Positions 34,893 through 47,196 of a DNA stretch of 64,000 nt are shown in pieces. The notes beneath the pieces are model-generated. The model was not told the origin of the DNA. It saw only the letters and a list, made by a program, of their open reading frames with translations, and did not search any database. Position 1 is the stretch's first letter. Each line of letters opens with the position of its first letter. The position numbers and the translations under genes are program-made. Source of the DNA: Dugong dugon (lineage: Eukaryota; Chordata; Mammalia; Sirenia; Dugongidae); contig CM057460.1 of the NCBI GenBank assembly GCA_030035585.1, positions 134,648,714 through 134,712,713 on the forward strand, given 5' to 3'.

Positions 34893-36197
34893 CTTTTCAC
34901 AGATGTGGAATATCATCCATGAGTACTGTGCTCCTTTAAAACATCATCTATATGATACTACACTGGTCTCATCCCTTCGGGAGCAAGGGAGAATGAAGAG
35001 AACCGGATACAAGGTAAAGATTAGTCTGAAGGACTAATTGTCCACAGCTACCAAGGCCTCCACTGGACTGAGTCCAGTACAGCTAGATGGTGCCCGGCTA
35101 CCACCACTGACTGCTCTGACCAGGATCACAACAGAGGGTTCTGGACAGAGCTGGAGAAGGATGTAGAGCATAATTCTAACTCACAAAAAAAAAAGACCAG
35201 ATTTATTGGCCTAAAGGAGACTGGAGAAACCTCAAGAGTATGGCCCCCAGAAACCCTTTTAGCTCAGTGGTGAAGTTAACCTTCAAGGTTCACTGTTCAG
35301 CCTGGGAGTGGACAGCCCAGTAAAACCAAATGAGACTAACGAGGTACAGGAATCCAGTGACAAGGGCCAGAAGGCAGAAGGGGAGTAGGAAGCTGATGAT
35401 AGGGAACACAAGGTTGAGTAAGGACACTGTTAATGTGTTGTGAGATTGTTAACCATTGTCATAGGGCAACATTTGTAGTAACTGTTAAATGGGAGGCTAT
35501 TTTGTCCTGTAAGCCTTCATCTTAAGTGAGAATAACAGCACAATTAGAAGAGCGTAGTCAATGTCACTTAAATGTGTACGTAAAAAGTTTTAAAAGGGGG
35601 TATCTTTGGCTATGTGTATTTTCACCAAAAAAAAAAAAAAAGGTTGAGAATTTAGAGGGTTAAAATGTTGTGGGGTTGTTAAGCAAAGTCATAAAACAGC
35701 ATGTGTACTACTGTTACATGAGAAACTGTTTGTTCTGTAAGCCTTCACCTGAAGTACAATAAAATATTATTAAAAAAAAAAAAGATATTATCCTTTAGAA
35801 CAAAAATGCTATCAAAATGATTTTATAATACCATTTAAAATAGGTAGGTAAATAGTACTGATGCAGCAACATTTTTTAGCACAATACTTTCATTTTATTA
35901 AACTCTAGTATAATAAAGTGAAAGTCACTTTTCCCAAATAAATAACTAGACTTAAAAAAAAAATCATCTATATGAGACTAAATGGTCAACGTTTACTCAA
36001 AAGCAAAGATGAGAAGGCAAGGGGGCACGGAAACTAGATTACTGGAAACAGAACATCTAGAATGGAATTAATGCAAATGTTGACACATTGTGAGAAATGT
36101 AACCAATGTCACTGAAAAATTTGTGTAGTAATTGTGAAATGGGAACCTAATTTGCTGTGTAAACTTCCACTGAAAACACAATAAAATATTATTTAAA
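34893..36197 (+). repeat. Older L1 3' UTR fragment, interrupted by a younger L1
   Basis: 34893-34955 and 35976-36197 together are collinear with the L1 3' UTR at 17560-17860 ('atgagactaaatggtcaacg', 'caatgtcactgaa', then 'aataaaatattatttaaatt'). The younger L1 at 34956-35962 splits it. Confidence 0.7.
34956..35962 (+). mobile_element. 5'-truncated L1 with a 170-bp 3' transduction
   Basis: Perfect 13-bp target duplication 'atcatctatatga' at 34943-34955 and 35963-35975. The first 828 bp match the 3' UTR of the full-length L1 (59870-60680) and end in an A-run at 35772-35783. Then comes about 170 bp that is not L1 (35784-35953) carrying AATAAA at 35937-35942, and a second A-run (35954-35962) next to the duplication. 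This is a textbook 3' transduction layout. Confidence 0.9.
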
Positions 36198-36209
36198 TTT
36201 TAAAAAATC

Positions 36210-37232
36210 ATAATGTAAATAACTACATAAAGTTCTGTGACAGGAATGCGCCGTTATTTGCTTAATTATTCTCCTGTTGTTAAGACATTTAGGTTGTGTG
36301 CTTGAAAAGCATTCGTAAGATAAAAGCCACCCCTGGTATACTGGAGCCAGCTCATTCCAGATGGATAGAGCTGATCACGTGCATTTCTTCCCCAACTCTG
36401 TGTTCAGTGACACCATGTTGGTAGTTTGAACTTGACTTTTATGGAAATGTGTACACCAGCAAATGCTACAAATCAAGTCTTCCCTCCCCACTCCCCGCCC
36501 CTCCCAGAGCTGATTGTTAAATATTTACCATCACACCATTGGTTCAACACTACTTCTTCACCCTCCCCTTTACAGTTCCATTTATCCAAGCTACCAGTAC
36601 AGGTGCTCAGTCTCAGTCCAAAAGAAATCCAAGGGATGAGGGAGGCTTAACTACTCTTCTCCATTCACTGCTGCTCTGCCAGAGTCATTGGTCAGCTAGC
36701 ACCCTGCAGGAAGCAACCACCAAGACAGGATTAGATGTGCAAAAGATTTACAGGGGGAAATTTCCCTGGAGGATCAAGTGGAAGGGAACAGGAATAAACA
36801 GGAAGAGCATTCAGACCAGGATGCTGATGTGACTGATACCTGTGAAGGAGAGAGAGAAGGAAGGACAATTGTACAGGAAGAGCCTTAGACTGGAGAGCAG
36901 CTCTGAGAGAGTCTCAGCCAGGTTGGTGGGAAGTCCAGGAGCGAGAATGGACCAGATCTTGCACCCTTGCCCGCTCAGCCACCCATGGGTTAGGGAAGGC
37001 CTGGGGAAAATGTGGCCTTGGGGTGAGCACCGTGGTGGAACCAAAAGAGCGGCATCTCTAGGCTGTTAGTCATCTCTGCTCTGAATCAAATTCTCTCAGT
37101 CTCGTGATTCTCCCCAGGGAGAGAATAGATTACCAGCATGCCCTTTGGCAAATGCCAGATTCTACATTCCCCTTCCGAAGCACCACCCCCAGAAGCCTAG
37201 TTTTCCTTCTCAATACCAGGTGGCATCACTCC
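36210..37232. other. Unassigned DNA, partly LTR-like
   Basis: 36680-37060 has a purine-rich, LTR-like character ('gtgcaaaagatttacagggg'). The 97-codon and shorter ORFs have no recognisable domain. Confidence 0.4.
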
Positions 37233-37745
37233 TGTGATGGTTAACGTTATGTGTCAACTTGGCAAGGCCATGATGCTCTGTGGTTTGGGCAGACATTATG
37301 TAATCATCCTCCATTTTGTGATCTGATGTGAGCAGTCAATCAGTTGGAAGGGGAGTTTCCTTGGGGGTGTGGCCTGCCTCTGATACATATGGATATTCTG
37401 GCAAAGCTCACACTCTCTCATTCCTGCATTTGTCTTGTCATCTTCTGACCTCTGGTTCTTGGGATGTGAGCCAGCAGCCTACCGCCTGACCTACAGATTT
37501 TGGATTCACCAGCTCCCACAACCCTATGAGCCAGCAGCCTGCCACCTGACTTGCAGATTTTGGGTTTATCAACCCCTGCAAACGTGTGAGTCAGGAGAAG
37601 CCTCCAGCCTGCTGCCTAACCCACAGATTTGGGACTTGGCAGCCTCCACGATTGTGTGAGCCATTTCCTTGAAATAAATTTCTCTATGTATATTTATATA
37701 TACACTTCACTGGTTTTGCTCCTCTAGAGAGCCCAGCCTAAGACA
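37233..37745 (+). mobile_element. Solo LTR with perfect 5-bp target duplication
   Basis: Starts 'tgtgatggttaacgttatgt' and ends 'agcctaagaca'. Flanked by 'actcc' at 37228-37232 and 37746-37750. AATAAA at 37673-37678. The middle holds three imperfect tandem units (37468-37527, 37528-37587 and 37588-37657; 60, 60 and 70 bp) each starting 'gagycag'. ERVL/MaLR-class by its ends. The 74-codon ORF at 37435-37659 is the repeated units read in frame and is not a gene. Confidence 0.9.
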
Positions 37746-37750
37746 ACTCC

Positions 37751-38117
37751 TTAGAAAATAAAACTAAAAAGAACAGTTTAATCAGCCAAAACAAAACAAT
37801 AACAAACAATAAAATGCCTTAATCTATTGTTTCAAGAAACATTTATCAAGTTCTTACTATGAGCAAGTCACTGTGGTCACAGAAGAAAAGAAACAAGCAA
37901 CTTGAAATAGCTCTCAAATTACTTGACATTTTATTGAGATGCTTTTGAAGCATGTCACACTTTTCTTGCAAAACCGGAAAAAAAAACCTAGTCTGGGTTT
38001 TTCCTTAAGGTCTTTCCAGCCATCTCAAAAGAAAACTAATTGCTAAGGCAGAAACTTAGACTTATCTGACTATGAACTTCATCTGTAGGGAAAATATTAA
38101 ATGACTATAGTACAAAT
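37751..38117. other. Unassigned non-coding DNA
   Basis: About 37835-37880 may be an L2 remnant. Otherwise nothing recognised. Confidence 0.4.
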
Positions 38118-38288
38118 GGAAACTCTGGTGGCATAGTGGTTAAGAGTTCAGCTGTTAACCAAAAGGTTGGCAGTTCAAATCCACCACGCACTCCTTCAAA
38201 ACCCTATGGGGCAGTTCTACTCTGTCCTATAGGGTCACTATGAGTCGGAATTAACTCAATGGCAATGGATTTGGTTTTTTGGGGGTAT
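38118..38288 (+). mobile_element. AfroSINE, short type, complete
   Basis: 'ggaaactctggtggcatagt' head to 'ggcaatggatttggtttttt' end. Typical length with the T-rich 3' end. No clear target duplication. Confidence 0.9.
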
Positions 38289-38704
38289 AATAAGAACAGT
38301 AGAAATTTTGGAAATCACAAGAAGTCTCCTGCAATCCCATCACCCAAAGATAAACAGTCCTTTTAAGGGAACTATATGGGTGATAGGCTAAAATGAGGCC
38401 TCTGGCTTCATTAGGCCATGTCAAAGTCAATCAAGGAGTTTACTGCATGGTAGGAAAGGGTGTGGGATGAACCACATACAGTGAGATTGTCTTTTGGAAA
38501 TAAGGGAAAAAATTCAGTGCTTACAATGACCTGGTAATAGTGAAGGTGTTGTAATTACCTGAAAAAAATCTGCCAAGATTATCCACCCTCCCCCCCCCCC
38601 ATCGTCTGAACACCCAGGGCACTATTATTAATTGCCAGGGAGGCCCCTCTGATTTGTTGCCTTTCACTAGTCATTTGGGCCCCCTGATAGCTAGCTCTCT
38701 CACA

Positions 38705-38830
38705 AAGCTGTATATTCCTTGAATCAAGAACCACATCTGAGGCATCTTTTTATACCCCACAGTAGCTAGTACATTACCTCAAAACTAAAAACTGTTCCAT
38801 AAAATTTATTGGATTAATGAATACATGAAA
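38705..38830 (+). repeat. L2 LINE 3' end
   Basis: 'ccttgaatcaagaaccacat' to 'ggattaatgaatacatgaa' is a decayed L2 terminus. Confidence 0.55.
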
Positions 38831-41119
38831 CAAAACTGGCTTACCTAAAAATTAAATAAAGATAACTTTTAATTTTTCAGTTTATTTATCAGTTGTGGAG
38901 AAATTCAATCCATTGTTTTGTTTTGTTTTTCTTTGTTTTTCCTTTCTGTTGCAGGGGTTTATAAACACTTTAATAACTGGAGATAAAGCACAATACATTT
39001 GTGTGCCTTGCTAATTAACTACTGATCTACTAATAATGGTTTTACAAGGGTGTTGGCTAAAAGTATTCTAATAGAGAAAAGTATTTTTTGAGGTTATTTG
39101 TTATTTTCATTCAGTGCAAAGTATCTTCAAAGCACAAATGGGACATATGCTAATAAATAAAACAGACACCATCCCTTCACTCACGCAACCTACAGTAGTC
39201 TAATTGGGAAAAAACCACAACTTACGATCAGTGCAGTTGAAGAATTCTATCACACACCTCCCATGTACCACTTCTTAGTCTCTGGCCTCACCTCTTACTC
39301 CTGCCACAGCTGCACTGACCAAGTCCACACAGGCTTCCACCATCTTCACACAGGTACGATCCCTTGCCTCAGCCTCCTTCAAGTTTCTCTTGCTTCCTCT
39401 ACTAGGGCTTCTCTGATACTGCCCCAGGGGCATGCCCGCAGGAACCTGCTCAGTGCTCACATGTAAACACCCTGGCATAAACTTCCCTCACTGCCATATT
39501 GCACATGTGTGAGTTCTCTGCTCCCCAGGGTAGCTGCCCCTACAGAACCCCTTGTCCTCTGGAGGGAAATTGGGTTCAGCCAAAGACAGGCATTGGCAAG
39601 AGATCATGGGAAGCCAGGGAGAGGTGGAGTATTTCTTCCCTCCCTTTCTGCACCACCTCAACGTGCAGTTCTGGCAGTGGTTGTGTCCCTTTAGAACTAT
39701 AGCTACTGTTGGACAACTCTTGCTTGGCTCAGCACCACCAGTTTCTGGCAATACCATTTCTTCCCCTGATCCCTTCAGGCCTAGGACCAGTAATAGCTTT
39801 CAATTGTTGCTAGTACCTAGGTGCCTCAACTTTCCCTGTTGTTTCCCTTCACCCTGCTACATCTCTGTAACTAGCCCGTTCATTAAATTCTCTTCAAAAA
39901 CTCAGAGGAGCATGCCTTGTTTCCTGTTAGGACCCTTCTGATATAATTACATCTACTGAGATTCTTATATAAGAGCTAATAAGCTACTTCTTTTGTAAGA
40001 AAAGTACAAGTGAGAAGAACATAGGTATTAAATTGGCATAGATTAATAAATAATAAGGTCTCTTCTGGAAAGCTGAAGGAAATAAATTAGATCTAAGAAA
40101 GTGTTTTATAAGAAAAAGGTCTTGAACTAATACATACAAATCAGAAGTATGACAGGAAAATGAGAAAACGATCATTATTCTTATTTTTAAAACTAAAAGT
40201 ACAATTTCAAGGTTAGTGAAAATAAATCTAAATACAAGAAATGCACGACTTCTTTGTATTTTGTTTTTTATATTTCACCAAATTAACAGTGTTCTCATCA
40301 TAAACCATATCAATAGTTTCCTAATATGTTCAGAGGAAGTAGCAGACCAGCAGTACTATTCATGCTAACAAAATGTGTGTCAGTGATTAATATGTTTAAA
40401 ATGGTTATAAGCAATGACTTCAAGTCTTAATACTATTAGCACAGTCCACTTTGACTTATGAGCAATGTAAAGAATAAATGAGCTCTTAGTAAACACAACA
40501 CTGGGGCAGGCCATGTATGGGTATGTTCATGTACATAATTTCCATTTATTTTCATAAAAACTGTTCTGGAATGTGCAGTTGTCACCTTGATTCATTTGGG
40601 AACTCTCTTTCCCAGAATCCCCTTCCCTGTATTGTTCTAAGTCATAGTTGGGCAAAAGAGGAACTTGCTTGAGATTTGGAAGGCAGAGAGAGAGCAGCAA
40701 CCACTCCTCTCGGGTAGATTGTCAGACACAGAAAAATGTCAAATACAGTAACAGATAGAGGCAGACATGCCCGGTATGTTCCACCTTGTCCTCACTGTCC
40801 TCTGTGCTCCATCCTGCTTATCTGCCTGACGATTGGCCCTGTTGACCAACTGTGGCCCCAGGATCACCACCAAATACTTGACTGTGTATTCACACAGCCC
40901 ATAGTGTAGATGAGAAAATGTTTTCCATTCTTGCATCATTTCACTCAAAAGAATCAAATGCCCCAGAATTTGTTTTGACAGTAGAGTTGATAGGACTTGA
41001 TGACGAATTTTAAAGAACAGTGATTTTCAATGGAGATGTCACCAGTCAGAAAGGAGTTTTGAAAATTCGTGGGAGTATTTTTGATTATCACAATCATTAA
41101 AGGATAGCTACTGGCATTT
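38831..41119. other. Unassigned DNA with one LTR-like stretch
   Basis: About 39480-39960 ends with 'tcattaaattctcttcaaaa' and 'ttgtttcctgttaggaccct', typical of the end of an old mammalian LTR. The overlapping ORFs of 61-129 codons at 39499-39941 lie in it. The remainder is AT-rich with no signal. Confidence 0.45.
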
Positions 41120-41280
41120 GGGAACCCTGACGGCGCAGTGGTTAAGACTTTGGCTCCTGACCAAAAGGTCGGCAGCCCAAAGCCACCAGGCATTCCTTGG
41201 AAACCCTTTGAGGCAGTCCTACTCTGTCCTATAGGGTCACTGTGAGTTTGAAGCAACTTGACAACAACGGTTTTTTTTGA
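41120..41280 (+). mobile_element. AfroSINE, short type
   Basis: Plus-strand copy with a 'caacaacggttttttttga' 3' end. Perfect 11-bp target duplication 'tactggcattt' at 41109-41119 and 41281-41291. Confidence 0.95.
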
Positions 41281-41419
41281 TACTGGCATTTAGTAGGCAG
41301 GAACCAGTGTTGCAGATATCCTGCCATGTGCAGGGCCGTCTGCAAAGAGAACATAGTCCTTTGTCCTGCACAATTTTGGAATGCCCCATCAATAATTAAG
41401 AGGCTGAATGTATGCTCTA

Positions 41420-41630
41420 AGGAGCCCTTGTGGCGCAATGGTTAAGCACTTGGCTGCTAACTGAAAGATTGGCGGTTGAACCCACCAGCTGTTCTGTGGG
41501 AGAAAGATGTGGCAATCTGCTTTCATAGAGATTTACAGCCTTAGAAACCCTATGGGGCAGTTCTACTCTGTCCTATATGGTCACTATGAGTTTGAATTGA
41601 CTCGACAGCAATAGGTTTTTGGGTTTACGA
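41420..41630 (+). mobile_element. AfroSINE, long type B, complete
   Basis: 'aggagcccttgtggcgcaat' head, type B middle ('gtgggagaaagatgtggcaa'), normal tail. Target duplication 'atgctcta' at 41412-41419 and 41631-41638. Confidence 0.9.
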
Positions 41631-41897
41631 ATGCTCTACTACAAGGTAGATTTCAAAGAGATTTGTTTTCTATGAATCTCCATTATCACCCTGCCCGTAT
41701 CATAAAAGAGAAAATTATTTTGTCCCTACTTATAAATAATAAATAAGACTCAACTTTATGAGGGGGGAAAAAAAAAGATTCAAATGCCCCAGGAATAAGG
41801 GTAGGGGTGGTATCCAGTCAATCTAGTTCACATGAGTCCTGTCTCTGCCCCCTAGGGATTATTTGCCTCCCTCTGGTAGGGGAGGACAAGCATCTTG

Positions 41898-42391
41898 TGT
41901 CATGGATTGAATTATGTTCCCCAAAAAATGTGTGTATCAATTTGGCTGGGTCATGATTCCCGGTATTGTATGATTGTCCTCCATTTTGTGATTGTAATTT
42001 TATGTTAGAGACAATTAGGGTGGGATTGTAACACCACCCTTACTCAGGTCACATCCCTGATCCAATGTAAAGGAGTTTCCCTGGGGTGTGGCCTGCACCA
42101 CCTTTTATCTCTCAAGAGATAAAAGGAAGGGAAGAAACCAGAGAATTGGGGGACCTCATACCATTAAGAAAGCAGTGCGGGAAGCAGAGCACGTCCTTTG
42201 GACCAGGGTCCCTGCGCAGAGAAGGGAACACCGAAGAGAAGAAGGCCGACAGAGAGAAAAAGCCTTCCCCTGGAGCTGACGCCCTGAATTTGGACTTTTA
42301 GCCTACTTTGTCTGTGAGGAAATAAACTTTTCTTTGTTAAAACCATCCACTTGTGGTATTTCTGTTATAGCAGCACTAGATGACTAAGACA
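41898..42391 (+). mobile_element. Solo LTR (MaLR/MLT1-like)
   Basis: Starts 'tgtcatggattgaattatgt' and ends 'gatgactaagaca'. Flanked by 'tcttg' (41893-41897) and 'ccttg' (42392-42396), a target duplication with one mismatch. Its 3' third is collinear with 9400-9519. Three overlapping 60-71 codon ORFs lie in its purine-rich middle and are not genes. Confidence 0.85.
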
Positions 42392-42549
42392 CCTTGATAT
42401 ATATTTCCCCCAATGGTACTGCACATTGAAGAACAGGTAACTCCTCAAAAAGAAAATCAAGACTCCAGAAGGGGTACTCATGCTGAATGGCCCAAAATAA
42501 CAACATCAAATATCTATTCTATGCATTTACCCAGGATGTTATCTGTTAT

Positions 42550-42705
42550 TGACAAGCTAATAATAACAGCTAACATTTATTCAGCATCTTGTCTGTGCCA
42601 GTAACTAAGCACTTTCCATGTACTATTTTATGAATTCTCCAACAACCTAGCAGGTAGGTACTTTTCTTTCTCTATTTTACAATAAAGAAAATGAATCAGA
42701 TTGGT
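42550..42705 (-). repeat. MIR SINE, minus strand
   Basis: 'acatttattcagcatcttgt' and 'gcactttccatgtactattt' to 'tctattttacaataaagaaa' are the reverse complement of MIR. Confidence 0.7.
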
Positions 42706-43206
42706 ATTTTGTCAACTTCTAGCCCATAAGCTATAGTTGGTGAGTGCTGTAGGATCTGATTAAAGGTTTGTCTGTATGTTTAGAACTACTAGATTTTTCA
42801 GTCCCACTTTTGCTGATATTTTTGTTAATCCAGTATACAGTGATCCCAGTACTGCTAATTTATATTGTAATGACTAACGGTATAACGTAAATCTCATCCT
42901 TTTCACTCCATAAGACAATTATAAGCATGCATGAGGTATTCTACACTTCATAGCTATTCAATTTGTTAATGTAAAATTTTAAAAACCTACTTTTGCCTTA
43001 AGCTTTTAATTATAATTTAAAAATCCTATTATTCTATTATACTTAGCAAAATTTAACAATCATTTTTAAGGGTGCTTTTACAATTTGGATAATCTAATGC
43101 CTTTAAATATTTTCAAACTGAATGTATATGTATTGTATTTTCTTTTATTCTTAAGTATGTCAATTGACTCACAAAGTTTCCCAAGCACTCAAGTAATTCT
43201 TCTTTT

Positions 43207-43350
43207 CTTTTTAACAGCTTTACTGAGACATAGTTCACATACCATACAATTCACCCCTTTGTAGTATATAAGTCAATGGCTTCTAATATATTTACAGAGT
43301 TGTGCAACCATTACCACAACCAGTTTTATAAAATTTTCATCACAGGTAAT
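43207..43350. repeat. Old L1 non-coding fragment
   Basis: 'tttactgagacatagttcac' and 'gagttgtgcaaccattacca' are common text of an old L1 non-coding region. Strand is not assigned. Confidence 0.6.
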
Positions 43351-43840
43351 TCTCACAAATTCAACAAGGTAAATGTATGCATAAGATGACTATTAAATTA
43401 TCTTAATACTCTTTATAAACTCAGTAAGATTTTAACTTAAAATCATAAATATAAAACAATTATTCAAATACTCACTTTAAATTAGCATCATGGGTCCCAT
43501 CTAATAGGCGGAATGATCTTAAAATACCTGAATCAGATTATTCCTTAACAAAAAATATGTTAATACTGAAGATTTGATTTACTTCATCATTTCAGCATTT
43601 AATTCCAAATCTTTTCAGAGTTAAAAATACACCTGCACGAACAAAAAATGATGTCATACAAACATAATTTGAAGTTGCTTTCTACAGAAGTTTGTTGGAA
43701 TATATTATCAGCTAGATGAATATGCATATCAACAAGAGATTTTGGCCAGGGTTTGAGATCTAGAACCAGAGACACTCAAAACAAATTTTCTCACAACATA
43801 GCTAAGCCCTACTTTATAGACACTATATCAAGATACTACT
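43351..43840. other. Unassigned non-coding DNA
   Basis: AT-rich with nothing recognised. The same is true of 42706-43206. Confidence 0.4.
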
Positions 43841-44226
43841 ACCCATCTGTACTTTGTCATACTGCGATGGCTTGCACATTGCTGTGATGCTGGAAGCTAT
43901 GCCAACGGTATTTAAAATACCAGTAGGGTCACCCATGGTGGACAAGTTTCAGCAGACCTTCCAGACTAAAACAGACTAAGAAGAAAGGCCTAGTGATCTA
44001 GTTCTGAAAACCAACCAATGAAAACCTTATAGATCGCAACAGAATATTGTCCGATACAGTATTGGAAGATGAACCTCCTAGGTTGGAAGGCACTCAAAAT
44101 ACACAGTGGCCATAACAATGTACTCAAGAATACCAACAATCATGAGGATGGCACAGAACCAGGCAATGTTTTGTTCTGTTACACATGAAGTTGCTATGAA
44201 TCAGAGCTGACTCAATAGCAACACTC
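43841..44226 (+). mobile_element. Short non-autonomous RTE derivative, copy 2
   Basis: Collinear with 18379-18763 over its full ~385 bp: both start 'acccatctgt', share 'gtgatgctggaagctatg', 'ggttggaaggcact' and the RTE tail 'gctatgaatcagagctgact'. A free-standing copy, so the joined structure is a mobile family and not a one-off deletion. Confidence 0.75.
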
Positions 44227-45178
44227 TACAACATATCAAGAGAATTGGCTATTGGTGCCTTACTGGCAGCTAGATAAGGGAGATAGGGGTTCCCTAGAAG
44301 AGAGCGGGGCCCAAGCAAAATGCTAGCAGGCAGAGCCTGGAGAGAAAGTTGTACAAGCAGAAATTTGATGTAGCAAAAGTAGCTGAGGAAATTTAGGACA
44401 GGAATGTCTAATATTCTGTGCTGTAATTCCCCTATGTTGTCTCCCAACATTCAGCATAAATCTGATACTTTTATGTTTGAAACATTGAAGTAAGACAACG
44501 AGGATAGCTGAGAGTGATGTATGGAGCCAGGAGACTCTGTAGAAGCCGACCTCAGTATGAACTGACACAAAGGCAGCCTAAGTACTCCCCTCCTCCAAAT
44601 GCTCTAGACTTAGAGAGGAGGCCCTGGACTGCAACGAGTGGGATGGGGCTTGAGCCATGCTATGCAGACAAAGGAAAGGGAGACTCCAGAAGGGTGGAGG
44701 ACTTGGGAACCCCTAGGCAGCAGACGCTGAGTTGAAGGAGGATGTAGCTACGTACTTTTTAAGAAAAACTCTACTCAGGAGAAGAAATGATGGGTCATTT
44801 CCTAATATTGTTCCTGGGAAGACCAAGTCACATAGTATCCCATTTGTGCTGAGTTGTATAATTTTATATAGTGACATTCAGCTACTCAGCATCTCAGCAG
44901 CTGGAGAAGAATTTTTAGAACCTCTTTTTCAACCAATGCTAATGAAAGAAGGTTTCAGCCTCTTATAGCTATAGGGCTGAGGGGGGAAATGAATCGTTCT
45001 ACTGCTCTAGCCCCAAGTTCTCTTGAATTGTCCCAATCGCTCTGGATATTTTGAATTTTGATCTTTTTAAGTAAGCAGAATGTTTTTTCCAGTTTTTTCA
45101 TCAACTTATTTACTTACCTTCATTATCCTCTCATTTAACTTTATTTAAAGATTTTAAAATAGTGTTTTATGTAGGGTT
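44227..45178. other. Unassigned non-coding DNA
   Basis: No repeat family recognised. The ORFs of 73-81 codons on both strands overlap one another and have no domain. Confidence 0.4.
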
Positions 45179-45387
45179 ATGGAGTCCCTGGGTTAACACA
45201 CTCTGGGCTGCTAACCGAAAGATTGAAGATTCGGGTCCACCCAGAGGCACCTTGAAAGAATGACCTGGCAATCTGCTTCTGAAAAATCAGCTATCCAAAA
45301 ACCCTATGGAGCACAGTTCCAATCTGACACACAGGCGGTTGCCATGAGTCAGAATCGACTCAATGGCAACAACAAAAAAAAAAAACT
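45179..45387 (+). mobile_element. AfroSINE, long type A
   Basis: Plus-strand copy that shows the type A middle in readable orientation ('gcaatctgcttctgaaaaat'), ending in an A-rich 'caacaacaaaaaaaaaaaac'. Confidence 0.85.
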
Positions 45388-46855
45388 CATGTGGTCCCGA
45401 ACAATTGATAAGCTGGATGAAGTCAGTCAAACCACTGGCTAATAAAGAAAAAGGAAACAGCTAAACTGGCTACTTGCCATTATGAAGACTCAGAAATTGA
45501 GCTTTGTTCCCATTTTTAATAATGATCTGCTAGCCTTTTGTATCTACATCAGGACATTTTGGTTTGGCACTTTGAGTGAATATAAACAGATTTTTGAGAC
45601 ATGGAGATGCTAACTTTTACTTTCCCCTTTGCCCAGGTGTTTTATTAGTAAAAGGATGCGAAAGAGGAAGAGTGTGTCACGCTTCATGCCACTGTGCCCT
45701 GGCTGCCAGGACCTGGTTCACTCAAACCACCATGGCCTGTCCTGGCTGCCAGGTCCTTGGCAAGCGTCCCCACCCAAAAGGGCCCCCACTCCCCGCAAAG
45801 AAGTCAGTGAAGGCTTGGTGAGAGGAGCGAAAAATGTTAGCAACTCTTGCACTTAACCTCAGCGATCAGTTAAATTTACCACAACTTAAACTTTGGCGAC
45901 ATTTTATAGCTTGCTAGGTGGGGGATTCCTGCTACTGACAGGCATGACATGAGTCCGCGGAATGTGTATAGCGCCACAACTGCTTTGGCAATAAGGGATG
46001 TGGATAAACAATTACCTGAAAAGGAACATATTTTTATGCCTGAGAGAGAAGAAAACTTCATGCAAGATTGAGCAGAACTATAATAAGTTTGATTGCTTCT
46101 TCCTGTTGTCAAGGAACACAGCATCCTCTACACCACTCCACCTCGTATGAAAAAGCCTTTCCCCATGGACCAGACAGAGTCTTCCAGGCCTCGGTATAGG
46201 CCATTTCAGCTGCACAGTGAAAACCAAGACTGTGGTATTTCTTGCAAAGACAGGAGATTCATTTTAACATTGCACCTCAACTCTCATGTAAAATATGCCC
46301 ATTTTTTTAAAACACAGTAGTAAAATAATTAGCTTTCTACTTGATAACATTTTGATTTTCCCCCTATCTTTATGTTGTTCTGAAGCAAACGTAAAACCAA
46401 GGGAGTTAGTACTGCAAAACAACCAGTTTTCTCCACCCACAGCCCAGGAAAGACAGGCCATAATTTAGGTTTCTGCTCCAGAACCACAAGCTCAAATGCC
46501 AACAGTGTCCAAGCAACTGATTCAAGGGAGTGAATCTAGCTGGATGGACTAATAGGAATTATCAGAGGGGATTAAAGCAAATTGGAAAACTCATGGCCAA
46601 TTTAAAATTAGACAGCATTCAGCTCCAGCCAATTGTTGCCATGCAGGAATGTAGGCTTAGCATTCGCCAAATAGTCTGACTTTTTTTTTAGAGAAACCCA
46701 TAATGTAGATTTTTTTAAAATGTAAAATCTCTCAGTTCTTAAATATTGACTATTAACTGTAAAAGATTTTAAATATTGTCCTGCCTGAGGCCCAATTCAG
46801 CCCACAGCCTTCTGACATTTCCAGGAAAGAATATGCAGGATGATTCTAGAATCTG
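45388..46855. other. Unassigned DNA
   Basis: No repeat recognised. A weak exon-like block at 45637-45817 is treated as a finding and not as a gene call. Confidence 0.4.
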
Positions 46856-47005
46856 CCCTGCGGTTAAGAACTCAGCTGCTAACCAAAAGGTCGGCAGTTT
46901 GAATCCACCAGCCACTCCCTGGAAACCCTATGGGGCAGTTCTACTCTGTTTTATAGGGTCGCTATGAGTGGGAATCGACTTGATGGCAACGTTGTTTTTT
47001 TTTTC
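46856..47005 (+). mobile_element. AfroSINE, short type
   Basis: Plus-strand copy lacking its first ~12 bp, with T-rich 3' end. Target duplication 'ctagaatctg' (46846-46855) / 'ctagattctg' (47006-47015), one mismatch. Confidence 0.9.
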
Positions 47006-47029
47006 CTAGATTCTGAGAGGAGGGAAGAA

Positions 47030-47194
47030 GTGACGCGTGTGGCAGAGACTGAGTTGCCCCTCGTAAAGAGCTCTATGCTTCTCTTCCATTGGATAGACTT
47101 CTTGGAAAGGGGCTGCCTAGCCAGAGACTGCTTTTCCCAGCCTCCTTGCACCTAGGTGGAGCCATGTGAATAGTTCTAGCCGATGGAAATGAAG
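47030..47194 (+). repeat. Old LTR-like repeat, family X, fragment 3
   Basis: 'cttttcccagcctccttgca' and 'ggagccatgtgaatagttct' belong to the same family as 2641-3115 and 6301-6835. The Tigger-like element is inserted into its end. Confidence 0.45.
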
Positions 47195-47196
47195 TA

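Noticed and set aside
39499..39941. Overlapping ORFs of up to 129 codons as a gene
   Set aside because: Three frames are open at once across an LTR-like stretch; no conserved motif.
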